In this document: positions 21,320 through 33,499 of the stretch, one piece after another
Position numbering within the stretch: position 1 is the first letter of the stretch
How the letters are laid out: each line of letters starts with the position of its first letter
Assembly (NCBI RefSeq): GCF_963676685.1
Contig: NC_092346.1
Span: 70,261,821 to 70,325,820, forward strand
Direction: 5' to 3'
From: Mytilus edulis
Taxonomy: Eukaryota > Mollusca > Bivalvia > Mytilida > Mytilidae
Length of the DNA: 64,000 bases
The notes under the pieces: model-generated
Seen by the model: only the letters and a program-made list of their open reading frames with translations
What the model was told of the DNA's origin: nothing
The model's database searches: none
Program-made: the position numbers and the translations under genes

Positions 21320-23179
21320 ATGGATATAGACAGACAGACAGACAGACAGAATATTTTATTATAGTGTCACATACCAATACAGAACAATATCATACATCAT
21401 AATATTAGTATAAAAATACAAATACAAATTTAAATCGAAGTTAAAATATCGGTATCCAGCCATGACTGATTTATAAGACACTATTGCTTTAAAACTTATT
21501 CTAACATTCATTCCAAATGAATAAAAATAACCTTTTAAATTACATTAAAAATAACAAAAAAACAACCTGTTATACATAATATTTTCTGCGATTAAACATA
21601 AGATATAAGGATTTTGCTAAAAAGGGTTGTATACAGTCATGTGACATCAGAAAAATTTTGTCGTCATGATTAAAATCGTAAAAATTTGGGTTAATAGCAC
21701 TTGCTCTTAAAAATAGACCATATCGCAGATCTGAATAAAATTCACAATGCATTAAAAAAATGTTTTTCGTCTTCTACACAATCAACTGTACAATATTTAC
21801 ATTTTCTGTCATTAAGAAGAGTTTTTGGCTTGGTGTAACGACCTGTCTCTATAGCTAAAGGTAGAGACTCACTTCTAAAATTAGATAAAATACGTCTATG
21901 TTGTCTATCATTTACATTTTTGAGATATGAACTTGTTTCTAATACATTTTTATAAAGTCTATAAGTACGTAACTTGTTACCATTTGGTTCATTTCTATCT
22001 TGATACAATTTTTCAACCCATTCTTGTTTTTCAATTTCATACAATTTTGTTTTAATATCATACATTTTATGTCTGTTGGAATATTGGCTATCAATGATAT
22101 CATATATACCAAGTTTATGAGCTATTGCAAAACATTTCTTGTCCCACGATCGAGAAATATTCATACCCCACATATGGACCTTGTGTGTAATTCTATAGTC
22201 ATACGTATATCGTACTCTCAAAAATAGACGGTACGTTTCTAACAGTTCGGCTGATTTTGTTGTTTTAAAACCCATATCACCTAAAACCGCTATATTTGAA
22301 GCATTTGATGAACTACCCATAAGAAGTCTACATGCCTTGTTCTGAATTGTTTGAACTTCTCTCCAGTTGTTGTGTCCCCATAATCCAGCTCCATGTAATA
22401 GTACGGGTTCAATAAGAGTTTTATAAAGTTTTGTATAAACATCAAATGACATCCCTCCACATAAATTTTTTTTAGTGTATACTGCAGAAAGCGCCCGGCT
22501 TGCAGATTTTGTTATCTCTCGGATCGTATATTTGTGTTCCATAAATTCGTTTATATGTAATCCTAAATATCTGTACGCACTGTCAAAGCTAATAGGCATA
22601 TCACCACATTTAAAATTGAAGTCTGATCTCGGAGCCGTTTTGTTACGAAAATGTATAATTTTGGATTTGGTCTCATTTAAAGTCATTCTCCATTTCATAC
22701 ACCAAGAATGAATACAGTTTAACATATTTTGAAGACTCTTTTCGTCTGGCGCGATAAGTGCAATATCATCAGCATATAGCAAAATTGAAACATTCAAATC
22801 ATCAATGTCAACACCAATATTTAGAGCACGTATGTCTTCAGCTAGGTCATTCACATAAATAGAAAATAATGAAGGCGACATTTTACAGCCTTGTTTCACA
22901 CCAAAATCAACAGGAAAAATATCAGTCAAATAATGTCCTAGTTTCACTGCGCTTTTAGTAGCATCATATAAAGATTGTATAGCCTTTAGAAATAACCCAT
23001 TTATGCCTATACTCATTAATTTATGCCACAACATATCACGGTTCACATTGTCAAATGCCCTCTTTGCATCTATGAAACAAACAAATGTGTCTTTCTTTTT
23101 AAGTTTCCTGTTCTTTATAATTGATTGTAACACATAGAGATGATCTAAGCAACTTCTGTTTTTTCTGAAACCGTTTTGT
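21320..23179 (-). pseudogene. LINE (non-LTR retrotransposon), 5'-truncated and frameshifted RT ORF
   Basis: On the minus strand from 23178 the frame reads NGFRKNRSCLDHL, CFIDAKRAFDNV, GVKQGCKMSPSLF and the active site YADDI. These are RT motifs of a non-LTR element, and the region upstream of this RT block and any endonuclease are missing. The main frame ends at 21742 inside EDEKHFFNAL. The natural continuation (FYSDLRYGLFLRA, ending 21570) is in another frame, entered at a run of seven T. One base lost there would restore the C-terminal Cys-x2-Cys...His...Cys knuckle, so this is a one-base frameshift or an assembly error. The 3' region ends in a GACA microsatellite at about 21329-21348. Clade not resolved. 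Confidence 0.88.
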
Positions 23180-23201
23180 TATAGAATGGCATAATAAATC
23201 C

Positions 23202-23374
23202 ATTAGAGCTATTTTCGCAATGCTTGTAGTTAAATGGTTTGGTTGGCTGGCCTGATTTTTTAGTATAGATGATTGCTCAAACTTAATTACAGTGCTAAAC
23301 CAAACATTAATTAAAACAAAGCAAGCTAGCCAACTACACCATTAAACTACAAGCATTTGGAAAATTGCTCTAAT
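23202..23374. mobile_element. 173 bp MITE with terminal inverted repeats of about 50 bp
   Basis: The left end attagagctattttcgcaat and the right end, read in reverse complement (attagagcaattttccaaat), match over about 50 bp with a few mismatches, continuing through gcttgtagtt and ttggctgg. No clear target duplication. It lies between two LINE tails. Confidence 0.75.
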
Positions 23375-23389
23375 GACGCTTTATAAGTA

Positions 23390-23795
23390 GATTCAGATTC
23401 AATATTTTATTAAAGTCTCACTACTTGCAATACATAAATATACAGTACATACAGAGTATATACACACTACAAAACAGACAATACACAATTATAAATTACA
23501 AGTACCATTCTATTAAGAATTATGAGAGACTATAAAACAATTTCTATATAAAACTAGTTAAAATACATACGATTATTAAAATAATTTCATTTTAAGAATA
23601 TAAAAAGGTATTTCTTCTACTTAAAATATCAAAGCAGGTTTTGGTAACCATATCATAACAATTAATGTTTTTAAATAAATAAACAAATTTATCATCATCA
23701 GACAAATCATTAAAATCTACATTATATTTCATAGCTTCGCTATATAAACAAAAGCGAAAAAACATAAGTGTGTGCTGTATATTGATTAATTAGAC
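23390..23795 (-). pseudogene. Second LINE 3' fragment
   Basis: On the minus strand from about 23780 to 23590 the text reads FFRFCLYSEAMKYNVDF, DLSDDDKFVYLF and CFDILSRRN. This resembles the C-terminal tail of the neighbouring LINE (CEFYSDLRYGLFLRA, HDDKIFLMSHD). Its 3' border (gattcaatattttattaaag) resembles that of the neighbour (cagaatattttattatagtg). It is a related family in the same orientation. Confidence 0.7.
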
Positions 23796-24113
23796 CAACA
23801 TCGAAAACTGCTTTTTTTCGGTGACGTGAATTGGCTTAGCTGTCCAAGATATTTGTATACAGTGATGTATTTAATCCTACATATATATATCTTGGTCCAA
23901 ACAAATTATCAGACAAAAAAGGATTGATAATATTAGCAATAAATGCCATACTTAATTACAGAATTTATTGATATATTACCTCACACTAAGTATGCATATA
24001 CATGTATACTCAATCCTTCTGACTTTATGAATTTTGTTAGAGTGTCATCGGTTAGAGAGTCGCCTAAATTACGACTTTATATGTTGACAATTAATTAATA
24101 TTTTTCTGTGAAA

Positions 24114-24260
24114 ATGCATCGCATATACAACGGTAGTAATGAATCGCTCTACAGTGAAAATGAAAGTCTAGTATCCTTATTCAACAGTAAACATGAATCG
24201 CATCACAAAAACAATTTGATTCAATATCAACAAGCTGAGAAAAACAAAACCTGTTTTAAG
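24114..24260 (+). other. Possible first coding exon (speculative)
   Basis: From the ATG at 24114 a frame of 49 codons with mixed polar composition (MHRIYNGSNESLYSENES...) ends exactly at a splice-donor-like aag/gtatac in phase 0. The next accepted exon of the RING gene (30149) has a phase 0 acceptor. This could be the missing N-terminus across a 5.9 kb intron, or chance. Confidence 0.15.
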
Positions 24261-26634
24261 GTATACTACATTAATAATCTTGTTAAAAGGTACATTTTTC
24301 TACAAATGAAACTTTACTGCTACTTTTAAATCTTTAACAGGCTCTGTTCGCGAACTATAATAATGTTTCATCTGTTTGAGTATCAATTTTACACCTGGAT
24401 GGACGAGGGCGCGATTAAAAGCCGTCCTCAAATTCATTTATCACGAGTTTATCAAAAACAGTATATATTGCATATGGTATTATTTCTTATTTTATCCAAA
24501 AATAATGAATTTGTCGTATGTTTAGTTATCATTCTACACAAATTCATCACTTATACAATGAAAATGACATTATATTGAATACGGGATCAAAACTTTATCG
24601 TATGCCCTTAACTCATCAGATCAGATCAATAAAAAGCACAAAACAACTAACACAAAAACGGTGTCTTCCTTGAATGCCAACATTTTATATGCTACCTATT
24701 CCTTGAATGCCAACAAAAATATTTCAATAGATGTTTATATCAGAACAATAGGTGTTTATATAACTATTTAAATGATTTTCTAAGTATTTAAATGTAAAAA
24801 TTAATTAGAGAACTTGATAAAATTGAACAATTATATCCCTTTTTGTTAAGAAAATATAGTAGATTTTGGGTTATAATTATCATGAATTCTAAAGAAATAA
24901 AGAAAATAAAAATATTTTTATTACTTTTTATTAAAAAAATATATTTTGGGAATGGAAATGTAAACCATTATAAACCTAAGACATATTTGAAAAAAAAATA
25001 AAGAAATTCTAGCTAAATACAATTATTTCAAACTGAAAAAAAAGGATATTAAGTAGTACATATTTAACACAAAATAGTTCCTACGCATGAGTGTAACTTT
25101 CAAAATATGTAAGATATTTAGGTATTTTTGGCATCAAATGAAAGCTGAAGGACTGGTGATCACTGTAAAACACTTTTGAACTTTTTATTTAAATTATTAA
25201 AAAAACTGCACCAAATTTTAAAAAGAGGGTACATTTTGTCTGTTTGTCAGATCTGAAGTACCTGTTTTGGTATATCCGAAGTTCCGGGAACCAGTTCTTT
25301 CTTATATGCCATTAAAGGTATGTTGATTTTGGCAGTACAAGACACCATAAAGTGTTGTTTTGACATGTAATGATTGCCACTTTATTTGAACTTAAAATAA
25401 AAGAGGTGTGCCTACTTGAAATGGAGGAATTTAACATAGAAAGCAATGGGACCATGAATTAGTGGTGTACTTCCTTAAAAGTCAGAAAACTGAAACTTGT
25501 GCAATGCCAGACAAAATTGTCCCCTTATCGAAAAAAGAATGAAATTTGGGAGAAGAAAATACTTATAATTACTGAATCTGAAATCACGTTTGGCCATCGA
25601 GGTTTTATTCCCCTCCAACTTTATAAAAGTTGTAATTGAAACATTTAAATCAAAAACTTCGTGTGTTTATAAAAAAGTATTAACAAAAATCAGATTTTCA
25701 GAATAACAAATTTTCTTGAGAGGTTGTCATTTGTTCAATGTAAACGATCTAAATTTTGTATTCGAAAGAAAAAAAACCCAGCTCTATAATAATTCAGCTG
25801 TCAGCGTACGTATGTGACCTTAAAGTCCCAAATATGTGTTTTTGATTATTTTGCATGACTAAAAACAAATTGACAAAAAACTACCTCTAATCGTATCATT
25901 CCTTTAATTCAACACACAAGTAAATATTGGTGGGTTTATAATTGGCACACGAGCTATATTTATTTTGATGTATCTCTATAAAAAATAAACGTTAAAATCA
26001 AATGAATTATAAAATGTAATTATTTAAATGTCGGACACATCAGATCATTATACAAACAAAAGTAAATTATGCAGACCATGCAGTTCTTTTTTGATCCAAG
26101 AACACATTTTGCAGTATGAAAAACGATTTCTAAATGAGTATTTGAGATTTGATCTATGATTTTTAAACTGTCTATTGTAAACATAAACGAGAATATATTA
26201 TTATTGCTATAGCCTAAATTTCCATTATGTAAATTAGTTTTGGGTTTTCAACCGATCTATAAAAATTATAGATCCGCGGACATTATCTAGTGCAAAATAA
26301 CTTTCCTTATCGCCTGTTTTAAATTAATTTTTTCAATAGATACTCCTAGAAATATTTTTTTTAAAACACAAATTAATAATATGAAAATGTATTGTCGTTA
26401 GATATATATAAAATCTCAATAACGTTATGCCACAATTCCGGCAAGGATCGGTTACTCTGCTATTGTTTTTGCGGGAAAATATGAATGGCTTCTCATGTTC
26501 AGTCTTTTAGAAAAATCGATTTTTAACAGAAGAGTCTCCACCATGCACTTACACCACACTATAATTATTAGAATAGTAGAACAGACTGATATAAAAATGG
26601 ATGAAAATTATATATACATGTCACTGTTATATTA
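24261..26634. other. No feature recognised
   Basis: About 2.4 kb of AT-rich DNA without supported genes. Possibly intronic if the exon at 24114 is real. Confidence 0.4.
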
Positions 26635-27077
26635 GTATGAAATTCAAAACAGTGTAGCTGTGGCCATTGATTGACACATTAAAATCATTCATTGACTGGG
26701 ACAATTTAGGTGAACGTTTGTATGTAACGACCAATGCTCACTATGTACTTTTTAAAGACACTTAAACTATGGGGTCACCAAAGGTTCTCAACACCTAAAT
26801 AAAGTAATTCGAAAAATTAATCAGAAATAACACGATATTTTGATTTATATCAATTATATAAATCAAAACACAAAGGTTATTCCTGATTAATTTTTCGAAT
26901 TATTTTATAATTAAAGGCGTTAAGAAACCTTTGTTGACCCCACAGTTTAAATGTCTATCGTAGGTACGTCATGAACAGTGGTTGTTACAGACAAACGTTC
27001 ACGTAAATTGTCCCAGTCAATGGATGATTTTGATGGGTCAATCAATGGCCACAGCTACACTGTTTTGAATTTCATAC
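26635..27077. mobile_element. Palindromic MITE (Tc1/mariner-like), copy 1
   Basis: 443 bp flanked by TA on both sides (26633-26634 and 27078-27079). The ends are gtatgaaattcaaaacagtg and its inverse. The two halves are inverted repeats over almost the whole length (for example tggggtcaccaaaggtt against aacctttgttgacccca), with a centre near 26860 rich in gatttatat. TA target sites suit the Tc1/mariner superfamily. No coding capacity. Copy 2 is at 41609-42046. Confidence 0.85.
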
Positions 27078-29087
27078 TAATATAATATACAACACAAACC
27101 AGTGTATACTCTGGGACTATTACTATATTAGTATAATAGTCCAACTGAAGGTATACTGATTTGTATCACTACAATGTAATAGTTACATTTGTATTACGGT
27201 GCGGTTGAATTTACTGTCATTAATTCATCATCCACGCACGAACTTGTCTCAGAAATAAAATATAATTTTATCTCTGTACATTTACCTCAGTTTCAGGTAT
27301 ATGAATGTGATCTTTTTCTGTGACATGTGCTTTTTACCATCCACAAGAACTTGCGGTCATCCGATGTACAGTACTTCAGTACTTTGATTACTATTGACAG
27401 AAAAAAGCTAATTTTGTATACGTTCCTCTTAATGGAACAAAGAGCAATAACTCGACAATAATCCTCACCGCTATACATTTAGGAAAGAAATTCATTAACA
27501 ACTGACGCATTTGAAGAAATAATTCAGTGATAATGCCTTTGAATTAGATCTCGAGGCTCTTCCGAGAAATATGTTTTTTTTTTGTTTTCATTTTTATTCA
27601 ATTTATACTAAACTATGCGGATTTAAATAATTGTATCAAGCATTATTGCATAGTTATAGATTTGTCAAAGTCATAATTTATTTAAACTTCATGTATACTT
27701 TTTTATAGAATATAACTTCGTTGGTTTAAAAATGGTCACGTATGAATGGATCCGATCCTAGTTCAGTAGAAAAGGTCATTGATTAAAAATAGACCAGAGT
27801 AAATTCCGCTTTAAAACGAAAATTCGGACCTTATTGTGATACATGTAGAAATGCCAATCATGAGGGTAAGATTTTAATATATGTAACAAGAGGCAGTCAT
27901 AGACATTTGTGTCAATCGTTTTATTTTTATATTGATGATTAATTTATACTAAACTATCATGTTTGGTATCTGGTTTCAGTTTCTGTCAGTATTGATTTTA
28001 AGTTTATGTTTATTGGTTATGGAACAAAGTGACGACGCGGAAGCAAGTCTCATAAACAATGTACTACACACATGCAGCATACCAATAAAACAGTCCAAAT
28101 TCAAACAAGGAAAACATAAATTATCCATCAAATATAAATTATTGTCTATTCTTTAATAACACTCTCATTTTTCTAAAAACACCTTTCACCCCCTTCCTAT
28201 TCTATATATTTTTTTCTTATGAATTTTATATTTGTTATTGTAATCATTAACTGTATTTTGTTACATATTTATTCGTTTGCTATTCAGCAGGTATTTATAG
28301 CTTGTAATTTTATTTTCGAATTTAGGGAGACGGATTTATATAAGAGCACTGCTCTTGTTTCCTAATCCTAATTATTGAATCTTTTGTATATTTCGTATTT
28401 ACGTCTTTACCATTGAAGCTATATTTATAACGATTTCGTTAATAAAATATGTATACACTAGACAACATACAATAATAACTACTTCTGGGGTTTTCAAGGC
28501 CAATAGGTCCTGCGCTCGGACCCGCGTCTCTGTTACTTTCATGATCAGTGAGAAGAAGCAATACCACTTCTTATTTTGAACTTTTTTTTATCTATCAAAT
28601 AATTTCTAAAATGATCCACGAATATTATGAACCCTGATATATTAATACTGCCAAAGGTTGACCTATAAGTAGTACAGTACGTTTTCTAAGTGTCGCTCAA
28701 CATTTTTATATTACTGGCAAATGCAATAATACATCTATACCGTCTTAAGTTTGTGAAAAAATGCTCCAATTGCATTTCCATTGGTAATTCAGTATCATAA
28801 TATAATCTAGCCAATTTCAGTACCTGATTTCATAACAGATCAGATATTTATCATGAAGATTATCATTCTTTTACAAAAACACATTATTTTGTTTTAAACG
28901 TCAGCCATATTTGAAAAGTCCCTTGTTCGTTTAAAAAATTGTCACGTTTGAATGATCCTATTATAGGTCAGTAGTAAGTAAAAGTTTATTTATAGACAAG
29001 AAGAATTTCCACTTTAAAATCGAAAATTCAAACCTTTTAATATATGTAAGAAATGGCTACATTGAGGGTAAGACTGTAGTATGATAT
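27078..29087. other. No gene; a diverged internal duplication
   Basis: Segments 27723-27890 and 28930-29085 share an order of motifs: gtttaaaaa.tg/ttgtcacgt, gtcagtag or gttcagtag, cgaaaattc and gagggtaaga. This suggests an old duplication about 1.2 kb apart. The ORF at 27959-28156 has no recognisable domain. Confidence 0.45.
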
Positions 29088-29641
29088 AAAAGGGGGAAGG
29101 ATTGTGCCTGATATTCATATGATGAAATCATAATCTTTCAATCAGTTTAATTGAAGTCTGGAGCTGGCATGTCAGTTAACTGCTAGTAGTCTGTTGTTAT
29201 TTATGTATTATTGTCATTTTGTTTATTTTCTTTGGTTACATCTTCTGAAATCAGACTCGGACTTCTCTTGAATGGAATTTTAAATGTGCGTATTGTTATG
29301 CATTTACTTTTCTAAATTGGCTAGAGGTATAGGGAGAGGGTTGAGATCTCGTAAACATGTTTAACCCCGCCGCATTTTTGCGCCTGTCCCAAGTCAGGAG
29401 CCTCTGGACTTTGTTAGTCTTGTATTTTTTTAATTTTAGTTTCTTGTGTACAATTCGGAAATTAGTATAGCGTTCATTATCACTGACTAGTATATATTTG
29501 TTTAGGGGCCAGCTGAAGGACGCCTCCGGGTGCAGGAATGTCTCGCTACATTGAGGACCTGTAAGTGACCTTCTTCTGTTGTTTTTTCTATGGTCGGGTT
29601 GTTGTCTCTTTGACACATTCCCCATTTCCATTCTCAATTTT
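29088..29641 (+). repeat. Dispersed repeat family 4, copy 2 (no ORF)
   Basis: Nearly the same as 16020-16562 from gggggaaggattgtgcctga to ccattctcaatttta, in the same orientation, but with no PLE ORF upstream: a more severely truncated copy. It lies upstream of the RING gene exons. Confidence 0.82.
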
Positions 29642-30148
29642 AGTCATACCAATTGGTTTCAACCTGCTATTTAAGTTGATAAGTGAACTATATTTTTAGG
29701 TTTTCTATCATGCCTCGTTTACACGTATATTTAATTCCAATTGAATTCGAATCGAATGCGAATTGAATTCGCTAATCGCGTTCACACACTCTACCAATTC
29801 GCATTAGATTTACGTTTTTGTTAATACGAATTTAAAGTTAACGTCGTTAGGACAGTAAAGCGAATTTGACGCGCATTGCAAATCGAATTAGAATTGACTT
29901 TGTTTTTCTTACAATTTTTTAAATGAAAAGCATGGATGAACAGAATAAATACTATTATAATTTTATTATCTCCTTTATTTTACTTATTATAGGGAGATAA
30001 CTCAGTAGACTGAACCAGAAAAACTAACGTTTTTATAAGAACACAAACCGGAAGGAATCTTTAATTGATTTACAAAACTCTATCGACTATCATTAAATGA
30101 ATAATTAGTAAAACAAAATCATCAGGAACATTACAATTTTATTTGTAG
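29642..30148. other. Upstream or intron region of the RING gene
   Basis: No gene. Around 29710-29900 there is a stretch with repeated gcgaattgaattc- and cgaattt-like words starting gcctcgtttacacgta, which may be one end of a DNA element. Confidence 0.35.
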
Positions 30149-30272
30149 AATATAAACTGGGAAAACATCATTGCCTTAAGTATACGAGTGCTGTTCCTTG
30201 GTTTCTTGGATATAATTTTCAGATTTAGCTACCAATACCTTGGATGGGTATCATATATTGTACGATGTTTGG
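30149..30272 (+). CDS. RNF139/RNF145-like E3 ligase, N-terminal exon
   Basis: A 124 nt exon between acceptor atttgtag and donor gtaagtg. It enters in phase 0 and leaves with one base of a Gly codon, completed at 30850. It encodes NINWENIIALSIRVLFLGF, a hydrophobic helix and QYLGWVSYIVRCLG, the first membrane segment. The position fits the start of the TRC8-type membrane domain. A few to some tens of residues with the initiator Met must come from an exon further left. Confidence 0.72.
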
Positions 30273-30849
30273 GTAAGTGTTACAATTTAAAGAAGACCAC
30301 CTATATCAACATTTTTTTTCTCAAGTTAATGAAAATAATAATGTTTCTGAATTTATTGCAATATCTTAAATTAAGCATATAAGTTTCTGACACTTTCTCG
30401 ACTCATCTTCAAACAAAAACAACTCTTTTCCATTTAAAAAAAAAAATCCCGGAAAAAATATTGAGTTTTAAAGTTTTGAAACAGAAATGTCTTTGAAAAA
30501 CGGAAAGCAATGAATTATTTCACATGTTTTAAAGTTTGTTAGAGACAAATTTATATAATGTCATTGGTTATTGATTTAGTTTTTTTTCTCTCAATTCTAA
30601 ATTCTACGTTTGTTTTGATTTTCTGCGATGTCCATCTGTTTTAAACGTTCTCATATAATTCAATGGATTATCAGGCGAATCTGACCTTTGAAGACATTAA
30701 GGCAATGGGGGTTTGGGTGTATTTAAATATATTAATTGGACTGCTATAGTAATATTAATGTGTTTTTTTTTTTTTTTTTTTTTTTTTTAACTCGATGCGA
30801 TTATTGAGAACTATTGCTAATAATTTGCTATTATTTTATAAATTTTCAG

Positions 30850-32369
30850 GACTCTTATCACTTTTGGTTATGTATGTCTTACCATTCAGCATTTTGCTGA
30901 CCGCCTTCAGGATTATGCTGGGAACTTCAAACATAATTATAGCATGGCTTGTAACATCGTTGTTTATAAAGTGTGGGGAAACGCCAGAATATCCTATGCA
31001 TATTTTAATCATTTTAAAACTTGTGCAAATTAGTTTAATCATGTATTATTATTGGTTTAACGAGGTGAACACACTCTATCGGTTCGCAGTGTATTTTTAC
31101 CTCTTTTTCATCGGAGGAACAGTGTTACAAATTTCACCTGATTGGATTTTCAACGCCTTAATTATAGTCACAGTTTTGTGTCTTGTTTTGTTATGTCTCC
31201 ATGTGTTTGAGAACGGAATCTTGACTCCTGAACAGGAAAGGCAAATAGATCTTTACTTCCAACGTTTGGAAGGATTTGAATTTGATGGCAATATAAATAT
31301 ATTTCAGGGAAAGGAGTTTTCTATTTATTCTATAGGTTTGTGTACTGTATGCCTAATTAACAACTGGCTCTTGGTTGACATTGATCAAGATATTAACAAA
31401 ACTAAATTGGTGATTTATACCACACTCGGCATGTATTGCTGTTCTGTAATCTCTGTTTTAGCATTTTCTACAATTTTAATTGAAATTTGTAAACTTATGT
31501 TGAAGTTCTGCTATTTCATTGTAAAAGGGATGTATGAATACAGACAGGAAGAGCTCGGCTTACTTATAATGTTCATCGTAAACGTATATCTTTGTACAAC
31601 AGACATGCTCTTCTTTGACATGAAGCCGTTTGATCGTGGTATCTTTTTGTCCAGAAGAATTGTCTTTCTTGCAGTTTGTTCGGTAGAACTTTGTTCAATT
31701 ATTGTAGAACTAGCGAGTGCGGACGTGGTAGCAAGGCAACCATCAGGATTCAACACCCTGAGAGTTATCGGCGTACATATCGTATTTTGTATTGGATATG
31801 TGGCAATATTATACGGACTTTTAGTCCAGTATTCCATGAACGATTTGGGGATTTTTCTTACAACAGCTTATTCCGTTTGTGGTTTGATAAGAGCATTTGC
31901 CTCGCTTTTTATATTTTGTCTCTATAAAATTGATGAAATTCGCCAGGAATTCTGGGAAAACTTTGATGATGTGATATTTTACACACGCATGACTTTGTCA
32001 ACGATTCTTATAGTAATTTTAATGCCTACAGCTTGTGTCGGTGTTTGGACAATATTTTATGGATTCTACACATGGTTTGATTTATATCGACTACTAGCAA
32101 TGTGCTTTGTCCATATATTCTCCGGTATTAACGTTTTATTAAATACTATGCGACAGAGGAAAATGGTATTTGCGTATACTACTATATTAGAAGATGCATC
32201 AAATTATCAGCTAAACAGGAATAACTGCAGTATCTGTTTGCATGAAATGATGAAAGGAAAAGTTACCCGGTGTGGTCATGTATTTCACGAGACATGCATA
32301 CGAAAGTGGTTAAATACGAGACTGGTGTGTCCAATGTGTAACACGTCTATTGTAATACATGTACAATAA
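30850..32369 (+). CDS. RNF139 (TRC8)/RNF145-like multi-pass membrane RING-H2 E3 ubiquitin ligase, main exon
   Basis: Begins after the acceptor aattttcag at 30849. The open frame continues left to 30795, but that part is intron behind a run of 26 T. It encodes about 505 residues with many hydrophobic helices. Near the end come EFWENFDDVIFYTR, a further membrane stretch, then a RING-H2 domain: CSIC, RCGHVFHETC and CPMC (Cys3-His2-Cys3, about 32226-32340). The order membrane domain, EFWEN-like segment, RING matches RNF139 and RNF145, ER membrane ligases that ubiquitinate sterol-pathway proteins and other ER clients (family knowledge). The visible total of about 547 residues is shorter than the roughly 660 of vertebrate members. 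The single large exon also fits RNF139. An AATAAA at 32365-32370 overlaps the stop. The exact orthologue is not decided. Confidence 0.85.
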
Positions 32370-33499
32370 ACTTTGCTTATACATTCCTACTATATTGGAA
32401 AACTTATAATACTTATGGAATTCTCATTACCTACACGAAGACTTTTCTGCAAACGATCAAAATGGTACTTTAGAACACAGTTTTAATACACACAAACTCA
32501 CCAGAGGGAATACCTAGGTATAGAAAAAGGACAGCTTATCTGGCTTTCGAAAAACGAACCTCTGTTTTTCCTTCTTCACATTCAGATGATTTGATACCAC
32601 GTTTTGTTAAACATAATGAATGAAATGCTTAAAGCGAATTTACCTGTAGTAAATGCTTGATTATTGTTAAACGTCCAGAAAGCAATATTTCAGTTTTATT
32701 TAAGACGTCAACCAGTGTGAATGCAATGAATAAAAACGGTAAAATTGGATGAGTAAATGGTAGATAATGTTAACTGATACTAACAATTTGAAATTGCAAG
32801 TAGTCAACTGCGGATCACTCATAAAGAGCTTTGTTACAAGAGGAGTTCATCAACATAGAGAGAATATTGCATTATCCCGACACAAGACCTCTAATTATCT
32901 GCCAAATGGTCGATGGTTTTCGCTTGGCACTTCACCAAACTCAAATGCAGTTCAATGTATGTTCAATGCAAAATATAAAAAAAGGTTTTTTTTCACCAAT
33001 TAAAACTGACTACCACGAAATTCACACAATTGCTGAAAGTGGCATTATACACCGACCAATCAAAAAAATAGTTAGTCCTTTTCTTTGACAAATTGTCAAA
33101 CATATTATGCGATACATGCTCAAAATCATGTTTGTTACTTTTAACTTTCAATTCTTTGTCATATAAATATGTAGATTAGCCATGTAAATAACTTATTATC
33201 AAAATCATTTTTATTCAATCTATGTAACTTTTAAAAATAAATCATGATAACACAATTTCCTCACTTAATATCAAATTTTATGTACACTCAATCCACATAA
33301 GGCCTACATTGACTATCGACTGCATGTAATCAAAATCTGATTTGTACTATATGAAACGGGAACGTTGTAAATGAGTTACGTTAACGTCTTCGATGTTTAA
33401 CTAATTATTGTGAATACAGCTGAAGTTAGCATATTTTCACTACGCCTGTATTCTTGACATCACCATCAGATATGACATATATCCGTAACATGACACATT
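32370..33499. other. No feature recognised
   Basis: About 1.1 kb after the RING gene. Two overlapping short ORFs (32767-33088) show no domain. Confidence 0.45.

Noticed and set aside
27959..28156. Short ORF beginning with a hydrophobic leader-like stretch
   Set aside because: Looks like a signal peptide at first, but nothing recognisable follows and no donor or neighbouring exon supports it.
30795..30849. N-terminus of the RING protein as MRLLRTIAN...
   Set aside because: It lies between a 26 T run and a clear acceptor. The upstream exon joins in frame at 30850, so this part is intron.
32767..33088. Two overlapping ORFs after the RING gene
   Set aside because: No domain recognised and no splice evidence.
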